Assembly: GCF_900005765.1 (NCBI RefSeq) | Contig: NC_041689.1 | Span: forward strand, 930,001 to 994,000 | Source of the DNA: Plasmodium relictum | Lineage: Eukaryota > Apicomplexa > Aconoidasida > Haemosporida > Plasmodiidae | Direction of reading: 5' to 3' | Length of the DNA: 64,000 nt | In this document: in pieces, positions 11,573 to 24,346 of the stretch | Layout: each line of letters begins with the position of its first letter | How positions within the stretch are numbered: position 1 is the stretch's first letter | The notes under the pieces: model-generated | Databases searched by the model: none | Told to the model about the DNA's origin: nothing | Seen by the model: only the letters and a program-made list of their open reading frames with translations | Position numbers and translations under genes: made by a program

Positions 11573-12111
11573 GCAAGTATATATATTTATATATAAAAAA
11601 AAAAAATATATATTTTTACTTGCGTATATATATGAATTATATATGTACATATATAAAAATATATATAATCATATTTATTTAAAAAAAAAAAAAAAACGTT
11701 TCATCTACATGCATTTTATCGTAACTTTTTTATACATATACGAGTAGTTTTAGTAAAATTATTTAAAAAAAAAAAACTTAATATTTTTCTAATTCGAAAA
11801 TTAAATTAATATTGAAATAGGCTAAATACAAAAAATAAAAAAAAAAAAAAACAATTTCAAAAGTCAATAAAAAATAGGCAAATACAAGAAGATACATAAA
11901 CAAAAATATCCTGTAGAAAAAGGCAAGGATCTTTTTAATTTAAATTAACTAAACACATTTATGAGTATGTAACTTTTATTAAAAATATATATATATATAT
12001 ATATATATAAGAAAGGTACAATTAAATTATAAAAGGAAATAAGTTATATTCAAAAAAAAAAAGAGAAAAATGTATACCTATATATATATATATATATACA
12101 TAAATACATAA

Positions 12112-12115
<4 letters not shown>

Positions 12116-12158
<43 letters not shown>
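12116..12158. repeat. (TA)n microsatellite
   Basis: An uninterrupted TA dinucleotide run in the spacer upstream of the SNF2 gene, next to further short ATATAC variants. Confidence 0.9.
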
Positions 12159-12166
<8 letters not shown>

Positions 12167-15100
12167 TTTATGTATTATATGTAAATATATATACATATAT
12201 GTTTATATATTTATATACAAACGCTTATGTATATTATTGAAAAATATGGAATAAAAAGGTAAAGATAAAAAAATAAAAAATAAGAAAAAAATAGAAGAAA
12301 AATGAAAGAGAAAAAGAGAAAAATGTTTTATATAGTTAATATATTTAAAAAAAAAAAAAAATCAATAGAATATAAATCATGTATGTGTGCGAATCATTTC
12401 ATAAAAAAAAAAAAAAAACAAATAATTTAAATAAAATGCTGCATAAAATTTGAAAATTAACACTAGCAAATGCAAAAATAAAATAATATTAAGATATACA
12501 AGTATATATATGTTTCTAAAGGGGTATTTAAAAATTTATTAAAAATATAGATAATTTATTTAGTTACATTAATAAATGAAGATAATTCTATTCATATTTT
12601 TACTTTAAAATTTTCTAATTGTAAAAATATTAAAAGGTTCCTTATTTTTATATTTTAAAAATTTCTCCATTTTTTTAATTAAATTTCTATTTAGTAAATA
12701 ATAAACTATATGTTAATTAATAATATTAAATAATAGAGTAATAATAATTATAAAAGCAAATTAAAAAAAAAAAAAGTATTTTTTTATATATAACTTTTTT
12801 TATTATTTATTTTATTTATATTTTCAATGAGGTTTTTTTTATTTTACACATAAATTAAGCTTACTATATATTATTTTTTTTTCCTCCCTCTCTTTAAAGT
12901 ATTTATAATAATTAATTATTTGGTTTGTTCATTATTATTGTTAAATAATATATAAATTTTAATATATATAAACTCTTTCTTTTATATTATTTTCATAAAT
13001 CATGCAATTTTTCTTTGCTTTTTTTTCTTTTAATATTTAAATTTAAAGATAAAGAATGCACTATAAGCACACAATAATTTTTTATTTTATGTAATAGTAT
13101 TATTATTATGAAATAACAATTCAACTGTGTGTATACTCGAAAATATTCTTTATAAAAAATTTTAGTTTTTCTATTTTTTTTTTCCTTTATAACTTATGTG
13201 CATCTAATATATATATTTTGTATTTTTTTTGTCTTATAAAAATATGAAATATAAACATAAAAAGAAAATATATAAAATAATATATGTATAATGATAACAA
13301 TTGTAATCAAAAAGTATAATTGTAAAGCATAAAAATATATATATATATATATATATTTCTTTATAAATATTATGTGTAATTGGATTATTATTTCAATTAA
13401 TATAACATTTCTTATTTTTATAGAATATTACATTTTGTCTACATATCTATTTATAATCTACATAAATGTATTTTCTCATGTACTTATTACCATGTATATT
13501 TTTTTTAAGAAAAATTAAATGAGAAAAAATACAACACAAAAGTAAAGAAGTCAAATTATAATGTAAACATACATATATATATATGAAAAAATAATTCAAA
13601 TATCTTTTATAAATTTTTATCAGCGAATCACTTACAAAAATATATTTATAATCTCAAAATTTTATTATATATTTAACAGCATTTAACTTTTTAATAAAAA
13701 TATTTTATTATATATTCTGAAAATAGTTGTGCATATAAATACAAAGTATATAAATAAATAAAATAAAAAGTAGCTTTGTTTTTTTGTTAAAGTTTTAAAA
13801 TATTTGTTCTTAAATAGAGTAGTTTCATTATAAAAGTTTATCATATATAAAAACATACTTTTTATTTAGACATTATTAAAAAAACATGTAAAAGTAAAGA
13901 TGGCTTCATATATATATATATATTATGTATAAATATTTTTTTTTTTATAAAAAATATGTTATCTTTTTCCTTCATCTAGCATTTTTTATACGGTAAGAAC
14001 CTTAAAAAATAAAAATTGAAAATCTACATAAATATTTTAAAAATATTTATTATATTAACAGAATAAATATACAAAATACAAAAATAAGACGCGGGAAAAA
14101 TAAGTTATTTTAAAAAAATACAATTAAAAAAAAAATTTATTTGAGCAAAAATTAAAATCTAATAAATAAATATTGCGGTTAATCATTATTAATATTTTTT
14201 TTTTATTTATATATTTTTCATTATTAATGAAGTATTTTTTTATTAATGAAATAAATACAAATGCACATATATGAATGTGTTTTAATATTCTTAGACTATT
14301 TTTTGAAGATATAATAAAAAATTTTATATTTGAATTTTAATTTTTAATTGAATTTTTCTACTTTTTCATTTTAAATAATATAGTTATTTATATAAATATT
14401 ATACTATAGTTAAAAGCAAGTATCTGTAATTATATATTTTATGAACTTAACTGTATATTTTTACTATTCAGTGTATAATGACTATTTTCCTTTCAAGTAG
14501 AGTGAATAAAATATAAGTGATAATTATTAATATGTTTAGAGTGATAAATAATAAGTTAATATGAATTTAATGTAATATTATGTGCTTTATATACATAGGG
14601 AATAGATACAATATATATTAGCGTGAACTGCAAAGTACTTAATGGGAGAAAGTATCTTATTTGTTCAGTGTAAATATTTCCTTCATTTTGTTAAGATATT
14701 TAAAAAAAAATAAAGTATTTATAATTTTAAAAATTTTGTATTAAGTTTATATATTTTAGTGAATAATTAAAAAACAAACAAAAAAAAAGTGAATTTTTGT
14801 AATATAATTTAGGGCAATAATTTAAATATTTATTTTTATTATTAACATATTTAAAATCTTCATATAAGAATATGAAAAACATTTTTTTTTAATTACTTCA
14901 AATAAAGATAATTTCATTTTTAATCATCTAATTTTTTATAGTTTCCTCAAGTAAAAATAAAATAAAAAAGTAAATATATATACAATAACAATACTCAGAA
15001 AAATATAAAATTTTGATCTTTAACAAGAACTACTTTAAAAAAGAATCTTTAAAAAGATAGTGCAAATGTGCTAATATAGTTATTATAATTTGTCTAATAT

Positions 15101-16794
15101 ACTTTTTTTCTTCTTTTTGAATGGTATTTTCACTTAAATATCTTTTAATGAATTATTTTTTTAAAAAAAAACTTATTCATAAAAAAATCGAAAAAAAAAA
15201 AATCATTTAACTGGTAAGTATAAATAATAGAAGAAAGTAAAAGTATTATATTTTAAATTTATATTTTACGATACTATTTATAAAATAGATATAAGTATGT
15301 AAATTTATTCTAAACTTGAGTTATTAATATAGTTCCTTAGAATTAGTTATTAAGCTTCCACATATATATTGAAAAAAAATTAATGGTATCACATATAGTA
15401 AAAATAACAAAAAGATAAATATTTATCTTTACTAAATTTAGTGTTATAATATTAGAATAATTCTTTATTTTGTTGTTTTTTGATTTTAATAATTTTAAAA
15501 AATTCATAGGAAATTTATCATTTTTATTAAAAAAATTATTAAATATAATAAATCATTTGAATATATTTTAATATAATTTCTATAATTACAACTGAAAAAG
15601 AAAGATCTCATTTTCTATATAACATTATTTTAATATTTTATGTTTCTAGTAAAATATTATTTAAAAAAATTTCACAAAAAAAAACTAAATATTTGAAGAA
15701 TAATATTTTGTTTTATTTCTTTACACTCTTACAATTAAAAATTATTTATTGGATGCAAATTTAATTTTTTAATATAAAAAATAATTATGTAAAATAGAAT
15801 TAAAATATAAAGATATGTGAGATTTAGATACTTTATCCTAATTTCCATAAATATTTTTATACTTTTAAATATCTAAATGGAATAACTCAAATAATACATC
15901 ATCATTTATTTAATTCTTTTTACATAAAATGAATTGTCATTGTAAAAATTAATATCCAATTAAATATATTAACATTTATAAAGTCCATTTTTTTATTATA
16001 TTTTATTATTTTCATCATATATATTTATATTTAAAAAATTATATTTCCTAATTTAAAGTGAGAGAAATTTTTCTTGTATTATAAGTTTACTTTTGTCTAC
16101 TGTGTTGCTATTCTATTTTCGAAAAAATTATTATTTCATAATAATACATAAAAATATGTATTATACCTAAAAATTTTTAAAGATGAAAATATTTGTTCAT
16201 GTAAGAAAATAACTTTTGTAAGAAGTTTGTATTTAATAAAGTAGGAAAAATAAAATATATATAAGGATATTTTTTCAGAAATTATTTTACATCTATCGCA
16301 GTTTTTAAATTGAAAATAATTTCTAATTAAATAAAAAATAGATGTATATTTTTAAAAAATTCATTTACAATTGAAGAAAACTAAAAAAAATATTGTTAAA
16401 ATTTTAATTTTGTATCTTATTCGTTCTCTGATGATCATAACGGGAAGAAATATAATTAAATTTAAAAAAAAATTTACAGGTAGAATATTTCACTGAAAAT
16501 AAAACTAATAGTGATATAGCGAGAAAAAGTAATTCTATCTATTTGCCTATGAATAGTTAATAGAGACTGGATGCAAAATATTTATACTTCAAAACAAAAT
16601 TAATATAATTAAGAATTTGAGTGAAAAAATTACTAAAAATTAAAAATATTATTTAAAAGTTTGTTTTTTATAAGAATAATGAAAAATACTTAAAAAGATA
16701 TATTCATATTTAAGCAAATGTATGAATATATAAAAGGCAAAAGAAACATAGGAAAAATGTTTCGTATTTTTATTATGTTCATTTTATATTTCAA

Positions 16795-17064
16795 TTAATT
16801 GAGCTTTTGAGTTTCATAATACCAATCTGCTCTACAACAAGGGCAAGTTAATTTATTTTGTTTTATCCATTTCTCTATACAATGCAAATGAAAATGATGA
16901 CCACATTTTCCAAAAGCCGGAGGACAGCTATCACCTGGTCTAATACAATTCGTACAGGTATTTTCCAAAGAGTTATTGCAAATTGCACACACACTATCTA
17001 AAGATGTTCCCGACCATTTCCATTTTGCAACAGCATGGAGTTTTTTCACTGTAACCTTTGGCAT
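16795..17064 (-). CDS. APC11: Anaphase-promoting complex subunit 11 (RING-H2)
   Basis: Complete 89-residue protein, matching the usual 84-90 residue length. APC11 is the RING subunit of the APC/C ubiquitin ligase and recruits the E2 next to the APC2 cullin to degrade mitotic regulators. The family N-terminus (KKLHAVAKWKW) is followed by the extended RING-H2: CAICNN, CTNCIRPGDSCPP, GKCGHHFHLHCIEKW, CPCCRADW. This includes the extra zinc-binding cysteines that separate APC11 from ordinary RING proteins. The start is the only upstream ATG in frame. Intronless and transcribed leftwards. Confidence 0.95.
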   Translation of the reverse strand: MPKVTVKKLHAVAKWKWSGTSLDSVCAICNNSLENTCTNCIRPGDSCPPAFGKCGHHFHLHCIEKWIKQNKLTCPCCRADWYYETQKLN

Positions 17065-18606
17065 TTTATTAATATTCTTTTTTATTTTTCATTTTTTCAA
17101 GAATTATATACCCTTTTGTATATATTTTTTTTATAATTATATAATTTTTTTTTTTACTTTCTTCTTTATTTTCTTCTTTGTTAATTCATAGAAGTTATTT
17201 ATTTTTTATGAACCTGTTCATACAAAAAATATACTAAAATCTTATTTTTATATAAATATATCATGAATACACTAAATTTTATTATAAATATTGTACATTT
17301 TGGCTTTTTTTTTTTATTTTAAAAATATCTTAATATTCTATTTTGTATAATTTTTAATTTTTTATTATTTTTAAAATTTCATATTTAAAGAAATACTTCT
17401 GTATTTCATAAAATTTTGTTATTCATAGTTTTTTTTTATTTTTTATTATTATTTCAAATATTTTTGTGTTAAATTTATGAATTTCATTTGATATAATTAT
17501 TCTGTGTAAGCTTCTTTTTATTTTAAGCTTGAAACTTTAAAAAAACAAATGATCCAATTTTTTATTCAGATTTTTTTTTTCTTTTTTATTTGTTTAAATA
17601 TTATAGCATATTTTATATGTCTTTTTCCTTCTAAAGAAAAAAAATTTATATTAATTAAAAATAACAGAATAGTATTAGCAATGAATCAATGACATATATT
17701 TTATAATATTTTTCTCTAAAAAAAAAAAAGTAAAAAAGGAAAATTAAATAAAAAAAATAAATTTACTAGAAAAATAAAATATTTATAAAGTTATAACTGA
17801 GTATATGTTAAAATTACATTTTTTTTTTAAAAATTAAAATAAATTCCTCACTAAAAAAGATAATATTATAGTTCATTAGCTTATACCTAATTTATCATTT
17901 ATTAATTCCTACTAATAGTATTAACAATATATATACACTTAATATTAAAAAAGATGAAATTTTAATTTATGAAAAGATTCTACAGAAAGAATTATCACGA
18001 AACATGAAAAATTACGTTGCGTTTATAATTGAAATTAATTGAAATTAAAAAAATTAAAAGGTTTCATATAGGTAAACTGTTAATGCCGCTTTTATCTTTT
18101 TTGTTTCGTATTAATAATATTTAAGCTTTTATTATGATTGAGATAAGCAAACCAGCTTTTCTTTTTTTTTTTTTTTTTATTTAATAATCATTTTAATTGT
18201 TTATTAAAATATAGATGTCCCAATTTAAATAAAAGATATAATTAGTTAAATAAGAAGAGATACTGAAAACATTCACTAGAATTTATAATTCAATATTTAA
18301 AAAAAAAATATATATATATACATATGTATATAAACCTTAGATATAAAAAAAAAAAATTAATATAAGTTTTTTTAAAAAAATTAGGGAAAGATGCAATATA
18401 CTTTAAAAATAAATAAAATTTCATACAAATATAAATTTCATTAATATTTTTTTATTAAATTAGTATATAACTGTTGTAATTTTAAATTAATTGCTAAATA
18501 AAATTCATATGCAAATACTGATTGCATAATTATTTATTCTATTTTTTTATGTGTATTAATTTCAATGTTGAAAAAAATAAAAGAAAAAATATATTAGAGA
18601 ATTGAA
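17065..18606. other. Divergent spacer between APC11 and the 18607 gene
   Basis: No gene is seen. Bidirectional promoter region, since APC11 is read left and the next gene right. It has the usual AT tracts. A slightly GC-richer patch near 18060-18160 matches no RNA family I recognise. Confidence 0.5.
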
Positions 18607-20277
18607 ATGATAAATTTTTATTTAATTCTTTTTTATTTTATTTTAAGTGTAAAGAATACTCATGAAAAAACAACAAAAAAATATGAATGCATTAATTTAT
18701 TATCAGATCAAGATTACAATGATAAATTACAAACTTTAAAACTGTATCAAATAAAAGATATTAATATAAAAAATAAAAATAAGTATGTTTTTTCTTATTA
18801 TGGAGGTTCTGGGAGTAATAAAAGAAGAATTTTAGAAAAAATTTTTAATATATCACCTGAAAAAAGAAATTTTATTAATTTGGGATTTCACCAGAAATTA
18901 GACCTATGGCTTGGGTATGATAAAAATAATAATTTTAATATAGTTCTTGATGTAGATTTATTAGAAAATGAAGAGTTTTTAGATAATTATGAAACAATAT
19001 ATAATTACGAAAAATTAGTTAATATGATTATTGAGTCGACAAATATTGTTATAATACCTATATATATTGAAGATATATATAAAGAAATATATGACAAAAA
19101 CGAAAAGAAAAAATTTCTTGAAAATAATACAAATAAAAAATATCTTTTTAATTTACCAAAAAAAGTAGAAATGCTTCTAAATAGGTTAAATGAGAAAAGT
19201 AAAAATATGAATATTTATTTCATTATTGTAGATGACGAAAAACTACAAAGTACTAGTACTCGTAATGATTTGATTAAACATTTAAAATTAAAGTATAATA
19301 ATTTATATATTTATTTAATAAAACAGAGCAAAATAAGTATAGATTTATTGCAAAATAATAATATAAATAAATATGAACTGCTGATAAATAGTATAGAAAG
19401 TGCTATAAAAGAAATGAATACATTTAAGAATTTTGATTTTTTTAATCAAAAATATGTTTATAATGTATATGTAATAGAAGAATCATATATAAAAGTATTA
19501 AATTATTTTGATAAAATTTATTACGAGTATGAAAAAGAAATTACAATGGGGAGTGTTATTGAAAATTATGGTACTCTATCAAAAGATCTTATAAAAAACT
19601 CTTTACTTTTATTTCATTTATTAACGTTTGAACAAACAGGTACAAAATTTAAAAAGACAATTTTTCAGAAATTATTAGTAAGATTTCAAACATTAATACG
19701 TAAACAAATACTAAAACAGTTATTACTTTTAGAAACCACTTATCTTAATAAAGGAAAATATATGATGTTAAATAAATACAACATAAGTAATGGTAAAGAT
19801 TTGATAGAAAAAAAAGATAAAATCGATCATTTAAAGAATTCTTTAATAATAAAATTTACAATAGAAATAAATAAATTAATCAATGAACAATTTAAATTAT
19901 ATAACAATCTTAATAATACAATTAATGAGTTTTTATATCGATTTGAAGAGAAGTTAGATCAAATATTAAATAGTTATTATAATTTAAATCAAAGCCCACT
20001 GAAAAAGTTATTTGATAAACGGAAATTAAAAGAAGCCCTTAAAAAAAAAAAAAAATGGTTTAATCCTTCTTTAAATATGAATCTAACTTTAACGTCATTA
20101 GTAAGAAAAAATGGCTATGGAAATCTACAGAGTTACTTTATATATGATTTAGGTATTTTAACATTTGTGCTTGGTATTGTAAATGATAGAAATACACCTG
20201 AAGTTCAACAGCAAGGAGATAAAATTCCTTTTTTTAAATTTCAACCAAAGCTGAACCTAAAATTAAATTTTAAGTAG
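18607..20277 (+). CDS. Signal-peptide protein resembling a degenerate RHD3/Sey1-type dynamin-like GTPase
   Basis: Single-exon 556-residue protein with a hydrophobic N-terminus (about 1-16) read as a signal peptide. Residues about 60-140 follow the order of a Sey1/atlastin G domain. First comes a strand plus loop, FSYYGGSGSNKRRILEKIF, at the P-loop position. Then come LWLGYD where Sey1 has GIWLA, VLDVD near 113-117 where it has VLDVEG, and a hydrophobic strand IVIIPIYIED where it has LIVNMWEQ. The P-loop GK[ST] is NKR here (N71 K72 R73) and the DxxG glycine is missing, so GTP binding is doubtful. The C-terminal half is Lys/Leu-rich and helical-looking. It lacks a clear paired membrane hairpin, having only a weak hydrophobic patch near the end. 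Homology is judged by eye only; at minimum this is a conserved secreted or ER protein of unknown function. Confidence 0.8.
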   Translation: MINFYLILFYFILSVKNTHEKTTKKYECINLLSDQDYNDKLQTLKLYQIKDINIKNKNKYVFSYYGGSGSNKRRILEKIFNISPEKRNFINLGFHQKLDLWLGYDKNNNFNIVLDVDLLENEEFLDNYETIYNYEKLVNMIIESTNIVIIPIYIEDIYKEIYDKNEKKKFLENNTNKKYLFNLPKKVEMLLNRLNEKSKNMNIYFIIVDDEKLQSTSTRNDLIKHLKLKYNNLYIYLIKQSKISIDLLQNNNINKYELLINSIESAIKEMNTFKNFDFFNQKYVYNVYVIEESYIKVLNYFDKIYYEYEKEITMGSVIENYGTLSKDLIKNSLLLFHLLTFEQTGTKFKKTIFQKLLVRFQTLIRKQILKQLLLLETTYLNKGKYMMLNKYNISNGKDLIEKKDKIDHLKNSLIIKFTIEINKLINEQFKLYNNLNNTINEFLYRFEEKLDQILNSYYNLNQSPLKKLFDKRKLKEALKKKKKWFNPSLNMNLTLTSLVRKNGYGNLQSYFIYDLGILTFVLGIVNDRNTPEVQQQGDKIPFFKFQPKLNLKLNFK

Positions 20278-21073
20278 ATATTTTTAATAAATAAAAAAAA
20301 TTAAGTAAAATTGGCTTAAAAAAAAAAAAGGATAATAAAAATAGCTCTAAATAAATACAATGATAAGTTAAAATAATTTGTTTTTTCTTATATTTTTTTT
20401 ATTATTATTATTTTAAAATTATTTTCTTGTTTCTTCGTATTTTTATGAATCATAAATGGGTCTTATTAAAATATTAGTTCAATTATCATTAAGAAAAAAA
20501 AATATATATATTCTTTATATAATTTTTTTGTATTTTTCTTTTTTTTTTATATTTGTTATATAAAACTAAAAATTTCTATTTCTATTTTATTTTTTATTTT
20601 GCTTTATTTTTATAATTGAGTGTAATAAATATATTAATATTTAACGAAGTAAATAAAAAATTTTAAATTATTTTGGTTTTATTACTATTATATTATTTTT
20701 TAATATTTTTGGTAACAATATATTACATTTTTTAATAGAAATATGAAAAGACATTTAAATTTGTTTATGAACTTTTTTATTTTGTTAAAAAAAAAAAAAA
20801 AAAAAAAATATTAGATAAATATATACACAATTTTATGTAAAAAAAATTTAATTTTTAGCTAAAATTTCAAAAAGTAATAAAAAGTGTCTAGGATCAATTT
20901 TATGTCCTTTATATTTATGGCACTTCAATTGTGTATATAAAATAATAAAAGAGTTCAATCCTTATTTTTTTTTTTTTTTTCTACATGTTTTTTGGTTTTA
21001 TAATTAACCCATTGTTTGAATTTATCTAAAAGGAAAATAAGTATATATATTTATAATACTATAAAATAAATTT
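20278..21073. other. Convergent 3' spacer
   Basis: No gene is seen between the rightward 18607 gene and the leftward CPW-WPC gene. It holds AT tracts, including a run of about 20 A near 20790-20808. Confidence 0.55.
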
Positions 21074-22275
21074 TTATAATGGGAAAACTCTTAAAAAAGA
21101 TGAAGTAATATAGTGTAATAAAATAAAATATAAAAAAATAACCGATCCTCTTAAAATGTCCTTTTTATTAGTTTTTTTTGCTACGTTCTTTAATTTAGGC
21201 CATAAGGCACAACAATTTAATTCCTATATATATATATAGATAAACATCAAAAGGAATAATTAATATATTTATATTGGAGGAAAACATTTAAAAAAAATAA
21301 ATATTTTTAAAAGTATATAAAATATATTCTTTTTTTTTTTTTCTTTTTTGCAAATGCAATTATACAAATTCCAATTTTTCATCATCTGAATATTCTTGAA
21401 AATATTTTAGCGATTCACAATGCCCATCATAGTCTATCCCCCTATGTTAGTAAAAGAAAAAAAAAAAAAAATAAAGATAAAAATAAAATACATAAAAAAA
21501 TGAAAAACAAAGTTTTTTTATTTCTTTTTACCAACACTGCCCTGTAGAATTTTTTATCCAACCTAACTCAAATGAAAAATATCATTTAAAAGATAAAATA
21601 TGCAAAATCAGCAAACTATTTAGAATTATAAATAAATTATTTAAATATTATCATATTTAATATATTACACTAATTCTAAAAAAAAATAATTCTTTTTTTT
21701 TTTTATAAAACCTTCAGGGCACAAATAAGAATAGTCTCTTTCATAAGGAGGTTCTTGGCAAACATGTGGCTTATGTTTTGCTAAATTTTCATCATTAATT
21801 ATATCTTCATTTAATTTTTCTAAAACTTCATTATCTATTCTAATAGAATATAGGGAAAATGAAATAATAATATTAGTTGTAACAGAAAAAAAAGTAAAAG
21901 ACTATAAAAGCAGTAATAACAACAGCAATAATAGGGATATTGATAGTATTTAATATCTTTTTTATAGATAGAATCAAGCAAATGATAGATTATTTTTATT
22001 TATTACTTGTGAATTTTGTTATTCTAAAATTTTGTATTAGGATATTTAAAACAATGTAGTAGGTAAAAATTTGATAAAAAAAATTATATATTAAAAGAAA
22101 ATAAAAAAAAAAATATATCATCTTACAATATCTTTTTGGGTAGGAAGGGATTCAGATATATTTTTTAGTTCTTTTGACATGTCTTCATAAAGAAAATAAA
22201 AAAAATTAATTATATATTTATGTATAAAAAAAAAAAAAAAAAAAAATCATATATATAACCTTTTATTATAGCCAT
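21074..22275 (-). CDS. Single-domain CPW-WPC family membrane protein, multi-exon
   Basis: Exons read on the minus strand: 22275-22260, 22182-22127, about 21956-21712, 21562-21532, 21441-21366, 21223-21074. Spliced, they give a short N-terminus (MAIIK, then DMSKELKNIS), one long hydrophobic segment (PIIAVVITAFIVFYFF) and one CPW-WPC domain. The domain runs CPEGW, QCWGIDYDGHC, KYF, LNCCALWPK. The family consists of Plasmodium proteins expressed mainly in zygote/ookinete stages and is usually secreted with several domain copies; here there is one copy behind a probable signal anchor. The last Cys of the WPC signature is Lys. Model uncertainty: within 21956-21712 the frame shifts by one base at a T8 run. 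Either a 49-base intron is present there, giving about 174 residues, or the run is miscounted, giving about 190. The most upstream exon and the true C-terminus are also tentative; an exon ending earlier is possible near 21120. Confidence 0.65.
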
Positions 22276-23237
22276 TTGATTAACTATAAATAAAATTAGG
22301 ATGAGATAAAAGATAGTAAAATAGAAATAATTGGAATAAATTATATTTGAAAAGGATGTTATTTTCAATTTAATTTAATTTATTTATTTTTTTTTGCCTG
22401 CTTTTCTTTTTTTGGTCCATGGAAGCATACATTCTGAAAAATGAAAAAACAGGACAAAAATAAACAAATAAATTTCATTCATTCTTAATAAAAATATTAG
22501 AAAAACAAATACAAATCAACTATTTTGAGAGTGTACTTAAACAAAAAAAGTTAAATAATTAGAAAGAATAAAATAAGAGAATGAATTAAAAAAAAAATTA
22601 TCAAAATTTTCTAAATTAATAGGGAACTTTATTTTTAACATAAATTTCTTAAGAAAGAGTTAATTCTTTTATAGCATACATTTATTTTTGAGTTTTGTGT
22701 ACATACAAAATAATATAAATTTGAATATAATTAATACATAATAATCAAGAAAAATTGAAATAATAGTATATACTAATTATTACTTATTAAACACCAATTA
22801 TAAGAATAAGATAGTTATTTAAAATTTTATTATTTAAAAAATTGTGGGAATATATATACATATATAAAATAATGGTAATTTAAAATTAATTATATATATA
22901 TTATTATTGTTTTAATTAATATAATAATTTTAATTTTAATAATTTGAAAAATAATAATCATAAATGGAATTTTATAAGAATAATAATAATAGCCTGATTT
23001 CTTAATAGCACGTTCCTTTCTTTTAACATAAAATGTAATTAAAAAAATTATATTTTTAAATTAAGAATATTTTGTTCAATGTTTATTTTAACTTTAACAT
23101 TCATATAACTACTTAAGTTCATATATATATATATTTTTATACTTTTGAATTTTTTTGTAATTAAAAATAAAGTAAAACTTTATTTTTTTTGTTTTTTTAA
23201 TTTTATTCTTTTTGATAGTAAAGAATTGAAATAGAAA
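22276..23237. other. Divergent spacer between CPW-WPC and SURP genes
   Basis: Shared promoter region for two divergent genes. A minus-strand patch at about 22380-22435 follows an intron-acceptor-like site and contains ATG codons, but no splice phase joins it to the CPW-WPC gene. It may be 5' untranslated sequence. Confidence 0.45.
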
Positions 23238-24292
23238 ATGAGCAAGAGAAATTTCAGTAAGGAACCTCCTCCTGAGTATTTAAATTATATTTATGTAAAT
23301 GAAAGAAAAAAAAAAATACATATATATAATATACATTATATAAGTTTAATTTTATTAGTAATCTTTAACATTCTCCTTTTATTTCCTTTTTTAAAATATT
23401 TATAAAACTAATAAGTTAGAAAATTTTATATTTTATGTAATCAGAATTGTGAAAGTTTTATTTACTCAATAGAAACATTAAGTTTTTAAAAGAAATTACA
23501 ACAAAAGAAAAAAATTTATTTCAAATGCAAAGTTAATTATTCCTTTTTTTTTTTTATTTTTATAAATGAAAATACCAATGTTTAACTTTTAGAATAATGA
23601 AACAATAAAAGAAAATTCTCATTCTTTTAATGAAGAAAATGAAAAAGAAAAAGAAATATTTACATATAATTTGCCTGACAACAAAAAAGACATTTGTTTA
23701 CCCAAAAGTTTAAGAGAACATATTGTTATTGAATATACAGCCATATTTGTTAATTTGGTAATAATAATTAAAAAAAATAGTATGTAATAGAACATAAAAA
23801 TATTCTTTAAATATATTCTTTTTGTTACTAATATATAATTTACGTATATTAATGTACAGGAAAGTGATATTGTAGAATTCTACCTAAAGTTAGACAATGA
23901 TTTATTAATAAAATTCCCTTTTTTACATGTTGATCACCCTTTACATGAATATTATGAATTCATTAAATTAAATACAACAAAAAGAATAATAAAGACCTAC
24001 CCAAATTTTATACCTAGTCCTTTAAAAAGCCTTTTTGAATTTGTTGTTGAATTAGAAAATAAAAAAGTAACTAAAAATGAAGCGACAACAAAAATACTAA
24101 AAGAAAAACAATTGAATAATTTAAAAGAAAAAAAAAAAAGAAAAAATGAAGAAAAAGATCAGTCATATTCTACTCTTTTTATGAAATATATGGAATCAGA
24201 CCAAGAAAGTGATAAAACAACAAAGGGAAATAAAGAAGAATTAACTGATAGTGAAAATTTTGCAGTAATGATAATGAAATACATTTTTTCTC

Positions 24293-24346
<54 letters not shown>

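Larger units (their letters stand above)
11069..16794. other. 5.7 kb gene-free AT-rich region upstream of the SNF2 gene
   Basis: No coding-like frame, tRNA or rRNA was seen on either strand. It holds two large (TA)n blocks and many poly(A)/poly(T) runs. Because the SNF2 gene and APC11 are both read leftwards, the region is the SNF2 promoter and leader plus the APC11 3' end. Slightly less AT-biased patches occur near 14600-14690 and 16425-16600, with no recognisable RNA. Confidence 0.55.

Noticed and set aside
11297-11747. Overlapping frames rich in Tyr-Ile repeats
   Set aside because: Translations of the (TA)n microsatellite on both strands.
16429-16496. Possible C/D snoRNA: TGATGA at 16429 and CTGA at 16493, 68 bases apart
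   Set aside because: The C box lacks the purine before TGATGA, there is no terminal stem, and no guide match to rRNA could be tested; such motifs arise by chance.
11069-16794. Centromere or replication origin in the large AT-rich spacer
   Set aside because: Not more AT-rich than other spacers here, no higher-order repeat array is seen, and the syntenic P. falciparum block, as I recall, is far from the chromosome 6 centromere.
22380-22435. Possible extra 5' exon of the CPW-WPC gene (MYASMDQKK...)
   Set aside because: No canonical donor gives a phase that joins the next exon; likely untranslated or chance.
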